From Massilia eurypsychrophila (GTDB taxonomy: Bacteria; Pseudomonadota; Gammaproteobacteria; Burkholderiales; Burkholderiaceae_D): a stretch of 64,000 bases of DNA. Position 1 is the first letter of the stretch. Every line of letters starts with the position of its first letter. Below are positions 26,458-37,143 of the stretch, one piece after another. The position numbers and the translations under genes are program-made. The notes beneath the pieces were generated by a model. That model saw only the letters and a list, made by a program, of their open reading frames with translations, was not told the origin of the DNA and did no database searches. The DNA is taken from the NCBI RefSeq assembly GCF_002760655.1, contig NZ_PDOC01000007.1, positions 124,001-188,000 of the forward strand. The letters run 5' to 3'.

Positions 26458-26479
26458 TCGCACAGATTGTGCGACAATC
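26458..26479. promoter_or_regulatory. Overlapping palindromes in the pcaH/iclR intergenic region
   Basis: Two interleaved inverted repeats are present: TCGCACA-GAT-TGTGCGA (26458-26474) and GATTGT-GCG-ACAATC (26465-26479). Overlap of two dyads is a plausible binding array for the divergent IclR regulator at 26506, which would control both itself and pcaHGB-C/D. Binding is inference. Confidence 0.55.
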
Positions 26480-26505
26480 GCCCAAACCACCGAATGATTG
26501 CGATT

Positions 26506-27291
26506 ATGCCGGCCTCTATCGACAGTACAGCCGACGCGCCTGCCACGCGCGACCTCATCGCCGGCCTTGAGAAAGGGCTGCAGGTAATCGAGGCGTTCGA
26601 CCAGGAACGCGCGCGGCTGACGATTGCCGAGGTGGCGCAGCGCACCGGCCTGACGCGCGCGGCGGCGCGGCGCTACCTGATCACGCTGGTGCACCTGGGC
26701 TATATGCGGCACGAGAACAAGCTGTTCTCGCTGACGCCGATGGTGCTGCGCCTGGGCCAGTCGTACCTGCATTCGGCGCGCCTGCCGCGCATCGTGCAGC
26801 CGCTGCTGTACCGGCTGGCGTACTCGCTGGAAGAGGCGGCGTCGGCCGGCGTGCTCGATCACGATGACCTGGTGTGCGTCGCGGCGGTCAGCGCCGGGCG
26901 CCTGGTGTCGGCCACGCTGCAGCCGGGCACGCGGGTGCCGGCATACTGCACCGCGAACGGCCGCGTGCTGCTGGCCAGCTTGCCGCAGGACGAAGTCGAG
27001 CGCTTCCTCGAACGCGCGCGTCCGGAGCAGATGACCGGGCACACGATCGTCGACAAGGAGCGCCTGGCGCTGGAGATCGGACGCGCCCGTGCGCAGGGCT
27101 ACGCGCTGGTGGACCAGGAGCTTGAACTGGGCCTGCGCACCATCGCCGTCCCGCTGCGTAATTTTCGTGGCGAGACGGTCGCCGCCATCAACGTCAGCGT
27201 GCACGCCGCGCGCATCGCCGCCGACAGCATGGTCGAACGCTGCCTTCCGGCGCTGCTCAAGATCCAGGTCGAGATGAGCGCCTTGCTCTAG
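26506..27291 (+). CDS. IclR-family regulator of the pcaH operon (PcaR/PcaU/PobR group)
   Basis: This 261-residue protein has a winged helix (DLIAGLEKGLQVIEAF, then LTIAEVAQRTGLTRAAARRYL) and an IclR effector domain with ELELGLRTIAVPL and INVSVHAARI. Two starts are possible, 26494 and 26506, both with poor ribosome sites; I chose the one giving MPASIDS. It is divergent from pcaH and converges with the AraC gene by four bases. It is a clear paralogue of the IclR protein at 11418-12263, so the two pca operons seem to have separate regulators. Confidence 0.88.
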   Translation: MPASIDSTADAPATRDLIAGLEKGLQVIEAFDQERARLTIAEVAQRTGLTRAAARRYLITLVHLGYMRHENKLFSLTPMVLRLGQSYLHSARLPRIVQPLLYRLAYSLEEAASAGVLDHDDLVCVAAVSAGRLVSATLQPGTRVPAYCTANGRVLLASLPQDEVERFLERARPEQMTGHTIVDKERLALEIGRARAQGYALVDQELELGLRTIAVPLRNFRGETVAAINVSVHAARIAADSMVERCLPALLKIQVEMSALL

Positions 27292-28184
27292 GATGCCTGG
27301 CCGCGGAACTGCTTGGGCGTGACGCCGACGCGCTTCTTGAACAGGCGGCTGAAGTACGCCGGATCCTGGAACCCCAGCTCGTAGGCGACGCTGGCGATCG
27401 ACGACGGCGCATACGTGAGCTTGCGGCATGCTTCCAGCATCAGGCGGTCCTGGCCGATGTCGAATGCCGATTTACCGGCCAGTTTGAGGCACAGGCGGTT
27501 CAGGCGCGTCGGCGTCACCCGCAGCGCGTCGGCATACTGGCCCACCTGCCACTGCTGCCTGAAGTTGCGCTCCACTTCGGCGCGAAAGCGCGTGAACAGC
27601 TCGAACTCGCCGTGCCCCGACTGGCCGGCAAAGCGGTGCTCCGCGTGCACCCGCAGCAGCAGCAGCAAGGCGCTGCGCGCCAGCCATTCGAGCATCAGGG
27701 TGTGGCCGTAGTGCGGCCACGAGGCCTCGGCGATCAGGTTCTTCAGCAGTCCCTCGATGCGTTCGCGCGCTTGCGGCACCGGCGCCAGATCAATCGCCAG
27801 CGGCTGCACGAACAGCGCCGAAAAGATGTCGCCGTCGCTGCCGCCGGCGGCAAACACGACCTGCTCGTCGAGCGTCAGCACGTAGCCTTGCGCCTCCTGC
27901 GAGAACGCGAAACCGTGCACCAGCGACGGATGGATCGTGATCGCTGTGGGCCCCTCGCGCTCCCACAGCGCGCCGTCGACGCTGGCGCGCACATGGCCGG
28001 CGTAGAGAAAAAGTACCTGAAACAGGCCGCGATGGGTGTGATTGGAAATGTGCCAGTCGTGCAGCCGGCTGCGCGTCTCGATCAGTTCGATATGGACGAA
28101 CTCGGCGTTTTCCGCTCTGGCGGCTTCGCCGTAAAGCGCAAACTGGGGAACTTCCGGCGGCAGGGCTGGTGCGGTGGTCGGCAT
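27288..28184 (-). CDS. AraC-family regulator, probable activator of pobA
   Basis: This 298-residue protein has an N-terminal cupin-like sensor (HTHRGLFQVLFLYAGHV) and a C-terminal AraC double helix-turn-helix with the signature SIASVAYELGFQDPAYFSRLFKKRVGVTPKQF. It is divergent from pobA, and PobR/PobC proteins of pseudomonads belong to this AraC type. I chose the ATG at 28184; an in-frame ATG at 28250 would extend it by 22 residues with no better ribosome site. Likely effector: 4-hydroxybenzoate. Confidence 0.87.
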   Translation of the reverse strand: MPTTAPALPPEVPQFALYGEAARAENAEFVHIELIETRSRLHDWHISNHTHRGLFQVLFLYAGHVRASVDGALWEREGPTAITIHPSLVHGFAFSQEAQGYVLTLDEQVVFAAGGSDGDIFSALFVQPLAIDLAPVPQARERIEGLLKNLIAEASWPHYGHTLMLEWLARSALLLLLRVHAEHRFAGQSGHGEFELFTRFRAEVERNFRQQWQVGQYADALRVTPTRLNRLCLKLAGKSAFDIGQDRLMLEACRKLTYAPSSIASVAYELGFQDPAYFSRLFKKRVGVTPKQFRGQAS

Positions 28185-28214
28185 GGAAAGGTGAGGGCAG
28201 CAACGGTTGCGGGC

Positions 28215-28229
28215 GTACAAATAGTACAA
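28215..28229. promoter_or_regulatory. Direct repeat possibly bound by the AraC regulator
   Basis: GTACAA occurs at 28215-28220 and again at 28224-28229 in the 124-base gap before pobA. AraC proteins use direct repeats, but this one is short and the spacing is under one helical turn, so support is weak. Confidence 0.25.
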
Positions 28230-28275
28230 GTTATTTGCGGTTTTCTCCATTTTATTCGGGGCCTTGCGGCGCTAG

Positions 28276-30254
<1,979 letters not shown>

Positions 30255-30255
30255 G

Positions 30256-32028
30256 TCAGTCCCGGGTCAGGCGAGGCACTACGGCGCCGGCCGGCACAAA
30301 CTGCGCCGGCACGTCGTGGAAGTCCAGCTGCGCGGCGTTCTGGCGCGCGACTTCCACCTTGTCGCCAAAGTCGATGATCTGTTCGTCGCCTCGGCGCCAG
30401 GCCGGCCACGGTATCGCCGGCGTGGCCGGATTGCCGCTGCGGGCGAACGCCAGCATGCTGTCCATCATGCGCGCCGACAGGGCGCGGTCCTGCTGGCCCC
30501 ACAGGCGCGTCGGCTTGAACATGTTGAGCGCGTCCTGGGTCTGGAACCAGTAAGGCACGTCGGAGGTGTGATACGCGCCCTGCGGAGCGTCGAACAGCGG
30601 CGCGGCCGGATTGAACGGGTGCACGCGCGAGAACATGTAGACATAGACGGGCGCCTTGCCGCTCGCCGTTTGGGCCTGCGCCAGCTTGCGTGTGCCTTTT
30701 TCCATCATCGCGTGGCGCGCCGCCAGCTTGCCCATCGCCGGCGCGTCGGCGTCGGCCGACACCGGATACAGCGCCATGAAGCGTTCGGCGTTGGCGCCGT
30801 AGACCTGGCGCGCCTTGTCGGCGTAGTCCGCGGCTGTTTTCGCCAGCCGCAACGGGCTCGGACTGATATCGTCGCGCGTAAAACCGGCAAGGGTCGGCAC
30901 ATCGTTCTGGCGGCCGGCGGCGAAGATATTGGCGATCGAGTCGGGCAGGAAGTATCCGTCGATGTTGGGACGCACGTTGACCGAGCCGGAGTCGCCGAAC
31001 TGGAAGTCGCGCTGCACGACGAACACGCGGTCTGCCGGCAGCTGGCGCATCGCCGCGAGCGACGTGGCGCCGACCGCTTTCTGCACATCGAGCCCGGTCT
31101 GCTCCGACTCGGCCAAGGTAGGGGAGGCGCCGCCGATGGCAGGGCCGCTTTGCACGAAGGCGCGCTGGAACAGGCCGCGCGCCAGCGGGCTGGCCACCAG
31201 CGACACGACCGACGCGCCGCCGGCGGACTGGCCGGCGATGGTGACGTTGGCCGGGTCGCCGCCGAAGCGGGCGATGTTGCGCTGGACCCAGCGCAGCGTC
31301 TGCACCTGGTCGAGGAAACCGTAGTTGCCCGATGCGCGATGCGGCGATTCGGCCGTCAGCTCCGGATGGGCCATGAAGCCGAGGATGCCGAGCCGGTAAT
31401 TGAAGTTGACGAACACGGCGCCGCGCGCGGCCACGTTCGGCCCGCCGTACAGCGCCATGCCGCTCGAGCCGACCGTGAAGCCGCCACCGTGAATGAAAAC
31501 AATCACCGGCAGCTTTTTCGCCTTTGCTCTGGCAGCGGCGGGCGCCCAGACGTTCATGAAGAGGCAGTCTTCGCTGGTCGCTTCTTCGCCGAAGTAGTGA
31601 TTGATGTCCTTGCGGCGCAGAAGCTGGATGCATTCCGGGCCCTTGCGGTCGGCGTGCAGCACGCCGCTCCATGGCGCGGCCGGCTGCGTTTCGCGCCAGC
31701 GCAGTTCGCGCACCGGCGCGGCCGCGTACGGGATGCCGTACCAGGCGTTGACGCCGTTGGCGAGCCGGACGCCTTCGAGCCTGCCGCTGTCGACAGTGAC
31801 GTTTTGCGCCGCGGCGGCGCCGGCGCCAAACACGGCCGCCAGCGCCAGAACGCGCCAAAACAACGGGGTCAGACCCCGATTTTGTTTAATAAAAAGGCGA
31901 TGAGGCCGGCAAACAAACGAAAAAAATAGGGTAAGACCAAAATTTTGTTTGCTAATAGTGCGGTCCGGCCGACGAAAAAACGGGTCTGACCCCAATTTTT
32001 TGATCGCGCGATGATGTCTCGTTGGCAT
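30256..32028 (-). CDS. Secreted type B carboxylesterase (candidate chlorogenate/feruloyl ester hydrolase)
   Basis: This is a large type B carboxylesterase of 590 residues. The nucleophile serine lies in GQSAGGASVVSL, the oxyanion loop in FIHGGGF, and a late histidine in RVHPFNP. A signal peptide is seen at WRVLALAAVFGAGAAAAQ. In front of it lies an odd 50-residue stretch with repeated GLT-PLF-like units encoded by GGGGTC palindromes. The ATG at 32028 has AGGA upstream and is my choice; a TTG near 31863, just after the repeats, would give a short normal signal peptide. The gene is followed directly by aroD. Hydrolysis of caffeoylquinate-type esters is inferred from context. Confidence 0.85.
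   Translation of the reverse strand: MPTRHHRAIKKLGSDPFFRRPDRTISKQNFGLTLFFSFVCRPHRLFIKQNRGLTPLFWRVLALAAVFGAGAAAAQNVTVDSGRLEGVRLANGVNAWYGIPYAAAPVRELRWRETQPAAPWSGVLHADRKGPECIQLLRRKDINHYFGEEATSEDCLFMNVWAPAAARAKAKKLPVIVFIHGGGFTVGSSGMALYGGPNVAARGAVFVNFNYRLGILGFMAHPELTAESPHRASGNYGFLDQVQTLRWVQRNIARFGGDPANVTIAGQSAGGASVVSLVASPLARGLFQRAFVQSGPAIGGASPTLAESEQTGLDVQKAVGATSLAAMRQLPADRVFVVQRDFQFGDSGSVNVRPNIDGYFLPDSIANIFAAGRQNDVPTLAGFTRDDISPSPLRLAKTAADYADKARQVYGANAERFMALYPVSADADAPAMGKLAARHAMMEKGTRKLAQAQTASGKAPVYVYMFSRVHPFNPAAPLFDAPQGAYHTSDVPYWFQTQDALNMFKPTRLWGQQDRALSARMMDSMLAFARSGNPATPAIPWPAWRRGDEQIIDFGDKVEVARQNAAQLDFHDVPAQFVPAGAVVPRLTRD
31864..31992. repeat. Tandem GGGGTC-palindrome repeats inside the esterase 5' end
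   Basis: CGGGGTCAGACCCCG (31864-31878) is a perfect palindrome, and GGGTCTGACCC (31982-31992) is another. A degenerate copy, GGGTAAGACC, is near 31929. Two units of about 60 bases share the order palindrome, TTTTGTTT, GGCCGGC, and an A-rich stretch. The reading frame of the esterase stays open through all of it, so the repeats appear to be translated. Confidence 0.75.
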
Positions 32029-32059
32029 GGTGTTGTCCTGTCGGAGGTGGGGTCGTTGA

Positions 32060-32089
32060 AGAATACATTAACTATTTAGTTAAGGTCAA
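32060..32089 (-). promoter_or_regulatory. Esterase-aroD promoter with TetR-type operator
   Basis: On the minus strand, TTGACC (32084-32089) and TATTCT (32060-32065) are 18 bases apart. The spacer contains TTAACTAAATAGTTAA (plus-strand 32068-32083), an inverted repeat with perfect 7-base arms. The operator starts right after the -35 box, the same layout as at 32187 and 37060. Confidence 0.75.
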
Positions 32090-32186
32090 CCGGACGCTGG
32101 CGCAGGCGGTGCCTTATTGCGCCGCAGCGAATGAAACACGGGGCCGTGACCGTTTAATTAAAACAACAAAAATGCCTATTTAAATA

Positions 32187-32216
32187 TTGTTGTTAACTAT
32201 CTGGTTAGTGTATATT
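32187..32216 (+). promoter_or_regulatory. TonB-receptor operon promoter with TetR-type operator
   Basis: TTGTTG (32187-32192) and TATATT (32211-32216) are 18 bases apart. TTAACTATCTGGTTAG (32193-32208) fills the spacer and matches the perfect palindrome at 32068 at all but a few right-arm and centre positions. It lies 44 bases before the receptor start codon. Confidence 0.7.
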
Positions 32217-32259
32217 TACTCAAAATAACAAGCGAAGTACCCCTTCCTCAGGAGACAAA

Positions 32260-35196
32260 ATGAAGCGCAAGCCCCGTAGCAATGTATGGATCAATCTGTC
32301 GAAACCGCTCGCTTACGGCAGCGCCGTCGGCTTCTCCATCCTCAGCGCCCATGCGCAGACCGCGCCTGATCCGGCGCCGGCAGACGTCGAGGCGAAAGTG
32401 GCCACCGTCGTCGTCACCGGCTCGAAAATCGCGCGGCGCGACTATTCGTCGCCTAGCCCGATCGTCACCACCGCCAAGGAAGTGCTGCAGGAAAGCGGCA
32501 ACATCACGCTCGAAGCGACCCTGAACCAGATGCCGCAGTTCACGCCATCGGGCACCGCCTCGACCGGCGGCCAGGGACTCGGCGCACGCGCCACGCTCGA
32601 CCTGCGCGGCCTGGGCGACAACCGCAACCTGATCCTGCTCGACGGCCGGCGCCTGCCGCTGTCGTCGGCCTTCGGCCAGGTCGACATCAACACCGTGCCG
32701 CAGGCGATCGTCGACGGCATCGAAACGATCAGCGGCGGCGCCTCCGCCGTGTACGGCTCGGACGCGATGTCGGGCGTGGTCAACTTCAAAAGCCTGCGCA
32801 AACTGAAGGGCGTCGTCCTTGACGTCCAGTACGGCAATTCGCAGAAGAACGATGCGCGCCGCCTGAGCCCGTCGATCACGGCCGGCACCGAGTTTGCAGA
32901 AGGCAAGGGCTACGCGCTGTTCTCGGTCAGCTACGACGAGCGCGAGCGCCTCACCGGCGCCCAGCGCTCGTTCTTCAACCTCGGCGTGCCGTCCGGATTC
33001 ATCGGCACCAGCACCTATCTGCCGAACGCGTCGAACCTGCCGACGCAGGCAACGCTCAACAGCGTATTCTCGCGCTACGGCGTGACGTCAACGGTGCCGC
33101 GCACCAACAACCTCGGCTTCAACGACAACGGCACCCTGTTCAGCCAGACGGGCGCGCTGAACTATCTCGGGCCGGTCAACCAGTCGTACGCCATCGTCGG
33201 CGGCAACGTGCGCATGCCGGTCAGCGTCCAGAGCGACCTGATTAACGGCATGCGCCGCGAGAATTTTTTCAACAAGGTCGAATATCGCTTCACCCCTAAC
33301 CTGACCGGCTACGCGCAGGTGCTGCACACCCATTCGGTGACCAAGACCAACACCGGCGCGACCTTGACCCAGTTCGGCCTGGGCGGCAACACCACGGTCC
33401 CCTTGAGCAATCCCTTCATTCCGGCCGACCTGCGCACCATCCTCGCCTCGCGCCCGGATGCCGGCGCGCCGTTCCTGTGGAACACCCGCTTTGTCGGCAT
33501 CCCAAACCGCGTGTTTAACGAAGGCTACAACACCGACCAGCTGCTGGTGGGCCTGCGCGGCAACATCCCGTACAAGGACTGGACCTGGGATGCCTACGTG
33601 TCGGCCGACCGCTCGGTGCACGACCAGATCCTGCACAACGCCATCCTCAGTTCGCGCGTGCAGGAGTTGCTTAACGCGCCAGGCGGCGGCACGGGCCTGT
33701 GCGCGGGCGGCTACAATCCTTTCGGCATCGGCAACAACACGCGCATTTCGGAAGCCTGCCGCAACTACATGACCACCACCGCGGCCAGCACGGAAGACCT
33801 GACCCAGCGCGTGGCCGAAGCGAGCGTGCAGGGCGCGCTGTTCGACCTGCCGGCCGGCGAGCTGCAGTTCTCGGCCTCGGTCAATTACCGCAAGAATACC
33901 TACTCCTACCTTCCCGATTCGCAACTGGCGGCGCAGAACATCCAGGCCGTGATCGCCTCGCAGCGCTCGTCCGGCGCCACCTCGGTCAAGGAAGCCGCGC
34001 TCGAGTTGCGCATCCCGCTGCTGCGCGACGCGCCGTTTGCCAAGACGCTGGCGGTGTCGCCGGGCGCGCGCATTTCCGACTACGACATCTCCGGCATCGC
34101 CAAGACCTGGAAGGTCGACGCCGAATGGTCGCCGATCCAGAGCGTGATGGTGCGCGGCGGCGTGCAGCATTCGATCCGCGCGCCAAATATCGGCGAGCTG
34201 TTCAGCGCGGCGAGCGGCAATCAGGTCCAGTTCGGCAGCCCGCCGAACGGCGGCGAGCCATGCGATTCGCGCACCGCGGCACGCCTCGGCGCCGGCGGCG
34301 CCCAGCTGCGCGCGCTGTGCATCGCCACCGGCGTGCCGGCATCGGTCGTCGATTCATACACCTTCCCGACGGTGGCCACGTCGACCCTGAGCAGCGGCAA
34401 CCCGAACCTGACGCCGGAAGCGGCCGACACCCAGACGCTGGGCGTGGTGTGGACGCCGCAGTTCGCCTCGCCGCTGTTCTCGCAGGTGTTCGCCTCGGTG
34501 GACTTCTACAAGATCAAGATCGAAGACACGATCTCGGCGGTGCCGGCCGCATCCGCACTGAACAAGTGCTACAACCTCGACGGCAGCAACCCGACCTATT
34601 CGGCCACCAATCCGTTCTGCCTGCTGGTGTCGCGCGACTCCAACGGCCTGCTGACGCAAGTGGCGGCGCCGTACCTGAACCTGGGCCAGCTGAAGACGTC
34701 CGGTGTCGACGTGCAGGTCGACTGGCGCTTCAAGTTAGGCGCCATCGGCCTGTCCGATGCGTGGGGCACCTTCGGCGTCAACAGCGCCGTCAGCTTCGTC
34801 AATTCGTACCAGTCGCAGGCGCTGCCGGGCGACGCCATCCAGGAATTCAAGGGCACCGTCGGCACCGTGATCCGTCCGACCTGGCAGTCGACCACGACGT
34901 TCCGCCATGAAATCGGCGCCGCGTCGGTGAACCTGCGCTGGCGCCATATTCCGGCGATGAAGGACATCACGTCCGTGACGCGTCCGGCCAGCCCGGCCGC
35001 CGGAGTCGAGAAGTACGACATTGTCGATCTGGGCGTGCGTTACGCGCTGAACAAGAACGTCGACCTGCGCGCCGGCGTCACGAACCTGTTCAACCGGGAT
35101 CCGGCTTTGGTGCCGGGCAACCAGAACCTGACGATTCCGTCGACCTACGACATCGTTGGCCGCTCCTACTACGTTGGCGTGCGCACCAAGTTCTGA
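32260..35196 (+). CDS. TonB-dependent outer-membrane receptor
   Basis: This 978-residue receptor has a signal peptide ending near SAHAQ, a TonB-box-like start of the mature part (ATVVVTGSKIARRD), a plug domain (TLDLRGLGDNRNLILLDGRRLP; ISGGASAVYGSDAMSGVVNF) and a 22-strand barrel ending in YYVGVRTKF. The type is that used for organic substrates in Caulobacter- and Xanthomonas-like bacteria rather than siderophores. It is the first gene of an operon with an esterase and the TetR regulator. Inference: it carries bulky esters of quinate with phenolic acids across the outer membrane. Confidence 0.94.
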   Translation: MKRKPRSNVWINLSKPLAYGSAVGFSILSAHAQTAPDPAPADVEAKVATVVVTGSKIARRDYSSPSPIVTTAKEVLQESGNITLEATLNQMPQFTPSGTASTGGQGLGARATLDLRGLGDNRNLILLDGRRLPLSSAFGQVDINTVPQAIVDGIETISGGASAVYGSDAMSGVVNFKSLRKLKGVVLDVQYGNSQKNDARRLSPSITAGTEFAEGKGYALFSVSYDERERLTGAQRSFFNLGVPSGFIGTSTYLPNASNLPTQATLNSVFSRYGVTSTVPRTNNLGFNDNGTLFSQTGALNYLGPVNQSYAIVGGNVRMPVSVQSDLINGMRRENFFNKVEYRFTPNLTGYAQVLHTHSVTKTNTGATLTQFGLGGNTTVPLSNPFIPADLRTILASRPDAGAPFLWNTRFVGIPNRVFNEGYNTDQLLVGLRGNIPYKDWTWDAYVSADRSVHDQILHNAILSSRVQELLNAPGGGTGLCAGGYNPFGIGNNTRISEACRNYMTTTAASTEDLTQRVAEASVQGALFDLPAGELQFSASVNYRKNTYSYLPDSQLAAQNIQAVIASQRSSGATSVKEAALELRIPLLRDAPFAKTLAVSPGARISDYDISGIAKTWKVDAEWSPIQSVMVRGGVQHSIRAPNIGELFSAASGNQVQFGSPPNGGEPCDSRTAARLGAGGAQLRALCIATGVPASVVDSYTFPTVATSTLSSGNPNLTPEAADTQTLGVVWTPQFASPLFSQVFASVDFYKIKIEDTISAVPAASALNKCYNLDGSNPTYSATNPFCLLVSRDSNGLLTQVAAPYLNLGQLKTSGVDVQVDWRFKLGAIGLSDAWGTFGVNSAVSFVNSYQSQALPGDAIQEFKGTVGTVIRPTWQSTTTFRHEIGAASVNLRWRHIPAMKDITSVTRPASPAAGVEKYDIVDLGVRYALNKNVDLRAGVTNLFNRDPALVPGNQNLTIPSTYDIVGRSYYVGVRTKF

Positions 35197-36263
35197 TGAT
35201 GATTAACGTTGAAAAAAGCGTCCTGGCGGCTGTGCTGGCACTGGCCGCCGCCGGGGCGCTCGCGCAGAACACGGTCACGGTCGACGCCGACGGCACCGCC
35301 CGTATCCAGGGCGGCGCGATTCCCCTGTCGGCCATCCTGAGCGACGAGTCAAAGGCGATCGTGCGGCGCGCGCGCCCAACCGAAGGGCCGGGCGCGGCGC
35401 CGCAGCCAAAGCTGGAAGACATGGCCGAGTTGCGCCGCCGCATGAACGAGACGCTGCAGCCGAACGTCAAGCACATGCGCGAGCTGTTCCCGGTCGACGT
35501 CGAGGAAACCACCATCGACGGCATCTCGGTGGCGATCGTCACGCCGAAGGGCGGGGTGCCGACGCGCAACCAGAACCGGCTGATGATCAATGCGCCCGGC
35601 GGCGGCTTTCGCACCGGCATCCGCGCCAACGGCCTGTTGATCAGCATTCCGGTGGCGGCGGTCGGCCAGTTCCGGGTCGTGACCCTGCTGTACCGCCAGG
35701 GCCCGGAACACCGGTTCCCGGCGGCGACCGAGGACTTCACCACCGTCTACAAGGCGATGCTCAAGCGCTACAAGGCGCCCAACATCGGCCTGGTCGGCTG
35801 TTCGGCGGGCGGCTCGCTGGTGGCGCAAAGCGTCGCGCACTTCCAGCAGGCCGGCTTGCCGCGCCCGGGCGTGCTCGGCATCTACTGCGCCGGCGCCGAC
35901 GCCAAGTTCATGGCCGGCGACTCGGCCGCGTTTGCCGCGCTGGCGAACGGCGTGGCCGTCGCCATGCCGCCGGGGCCGGCTTACCTAGCCAACACTAACC
36001 CGGACGATCCGGCGGTCAACCCGTCGGTCGACCTGAAGGTGCTGGAGAAGTTTCCGCCAACCTTGTTCGCCACGGGCACGCGCGACTTTGCCATGAGCGC
36101 CGCTGCCTACGGCCACCGCCGCATGCTGCGCTCCGGCGTGGCGTCGGACCTGCTGATCTTCGATGGCCTCGGCCACGGCTTCATGACCAATCCGGATTAT
36201 CCGGAGTCGCGCGAGCTGTACGAGATTGCCGCGAAGTTCTACGACAAGCACCTGGGACGTTAA
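35196..36263 (+). CDS. Exported alpha/beta hydrolase, HSL-like esterase
   Basis: This 355-residue hydrolase has a signal peptide ending ALAQ and the nucleophile motif GCSAGGS. The oxyanion region reads NAPGGGF, where HSL-type esterases usually have HGGGF. A late DGLGHGF supplies the histidine. The start overlaps the receptor stop by one base (TGATG), so translation is coupled. It may act together with the type B esterase to split plant ester substrates in the periplasm. Exact substrate unknown. Confidence 0.85.
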   Translation: MMINVEKSVLAAVLALAAAGALAQNTVTVDADGTARIQGGAIPLSAILSDESKAIVRRARPTEGPGAAPQPKLEDMAELRRRMNETLQPNVKHMRELFPVDVEETTIDGISVAIVTPKGGVPTRNQNRLMINAPGGGFRTGIRANGLLISIPVAAVGQFRVVTLLYRQGPEHRFPAATEDFTTVYKAMLKRYKAPNIGLVGCSAGGSLVAQSVAHFQQAGLPRPGVLGIYCAGADAKFMAGDSAAFAALANGVAVAMPPGPAYLANTNPDDPAVNPSVDLKVLEKFPPTLFATGTRDFAMSAAAYGHRRMLRSGVASDLLIFDGLGHGFMTNPDYPESRELYEIAAKFYDKHLGR

Positions 36264-36332
36264 GGTGACGATGCTGTTTTTACCCGCCGCCGGCAGTGCC
36301 GCGCGGCACACTTGTCGAGTAAAATCCTGTGT

Positions 36333-37016
36333 ATGAATGCTAAGACCACGACCGCTGCAAAGAAAACACCGGTGAAAAAAGCCAAGGCGCCGCGCGCCGA
36401 GGCCGCCGAGGAAGACGGCACCCGCGCCACCATCCTCAACGTCGCCATCCAGGAGTTTTCGCGCCATGGCCTGTCGGGGGCGCGCATCGACACGATCGCC
36501 GCCGAAACCGGCGCGAACAAGGGCATGATCTATTACTACTTCGGCGGCAAGGAAGGCCTGTACGTGGCCGCGCTGGAGGAGAGCTACCGCCGCTTTCGCC
36601 GCGTCGAGAGCGAGTTCCACCTCGACGACTTGCCGCCGGTGCCGGCGTTGCGCACCATCGTCGCCTCGACCTTCGACTACCACGCCCAGCATCCCGAGTT
36701 CATCCGCATGGTGATGACCGAGAACATCAATAACGGCGAGTACGTGCGCAAGATCGCCGAGCTGCAGCAGATCAACCGGCCGGCCATCGCGCTGCTTGAC
36801 CGGCTGTGCAAGCGCGGCATCGCCGAAGGGGTGTTTCGCAGCGACCTCGATCCGGTCGACCTGCACATGTCGATCAGCGCGCTGTCGTTCTACAACGTGT
36901 CGAACCAGCATACCTTCAGCTTCATCTTCGGCCGCGACCTGACGGCGCCGGCAGTGCACTCGGCGCGCCGCGATTCGGTCGTCGACATGATCTTGCGCTT
37001 CGTGCGCGCGCCCTGA
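36333..37016 (+). CDS. TetR-family regulator of the quinate/ester module
   Basis: This 227-residue protein has a lysine-rich N-terminal tail and then a TetR helix-turn-helix at about residues 30-76 (FSRHGLSGARIDTIAAETGANKG, then YYYFGGKEGLY). The C-terminal ligand domain is longer than in classic TetR. I chose the ATG at 36333; the frame is open slightly further upstream only with a TTG. It lies third in the receptor operon and just before the dehydrogenase operon. Three identical-type palindromes at 32068, 32193 and 37066 are its likely targets. A quinate- or shikimate-pathway intermediate is the probable effector (inference). Confidence 0.88.
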   Translation: MNAKTTTAAKKTPVKKAKAPRAEAAEEDGTRATILNVAIQEFSRHGLSGARIDTIAAETGANKGMIYYYFGGKEGLYVAALEESYRRFRRVESEFHLDDLPPVPALRTIVASTFDYHAQHPEFIRMVMTENINNGEYVRKIAELQQINRPAIALLDRLCKRGIAEGVFRSDLDPVDLHMSISALSFYNVSNQHTFSFIFGRDLTAPAVHSARRDSVVDMILRFVRAP

Positions 37017-37059
37017 CGCCGGCTTGAATCGCAAAGCGCGCCGGCGGCACCGATTTGGC

Positions 37060-37089
37060 TTGCGTTTAACTAAATAGTTAGTCTAGAAT
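37060..37089 (+). promoter_or_regulatory. Dehydrogenase operon promoter with TetR-type operator
   Basis: TTGCGT (37060-37065) and TAGAAT (37084-37089) are 18 bases apart. The spacer contains TTAACTAAATAGTTAG (37066-37081), one arm base away from perfect. The transcript would start about 45 bases before the ATG at 37144. Confidence 0.72.
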
Positions 37090-37143
37090 GATTTGCAAGG
37101 GATTCTCCTTTCACTGCAGCACCCATGACCTGATCGGTTCACC

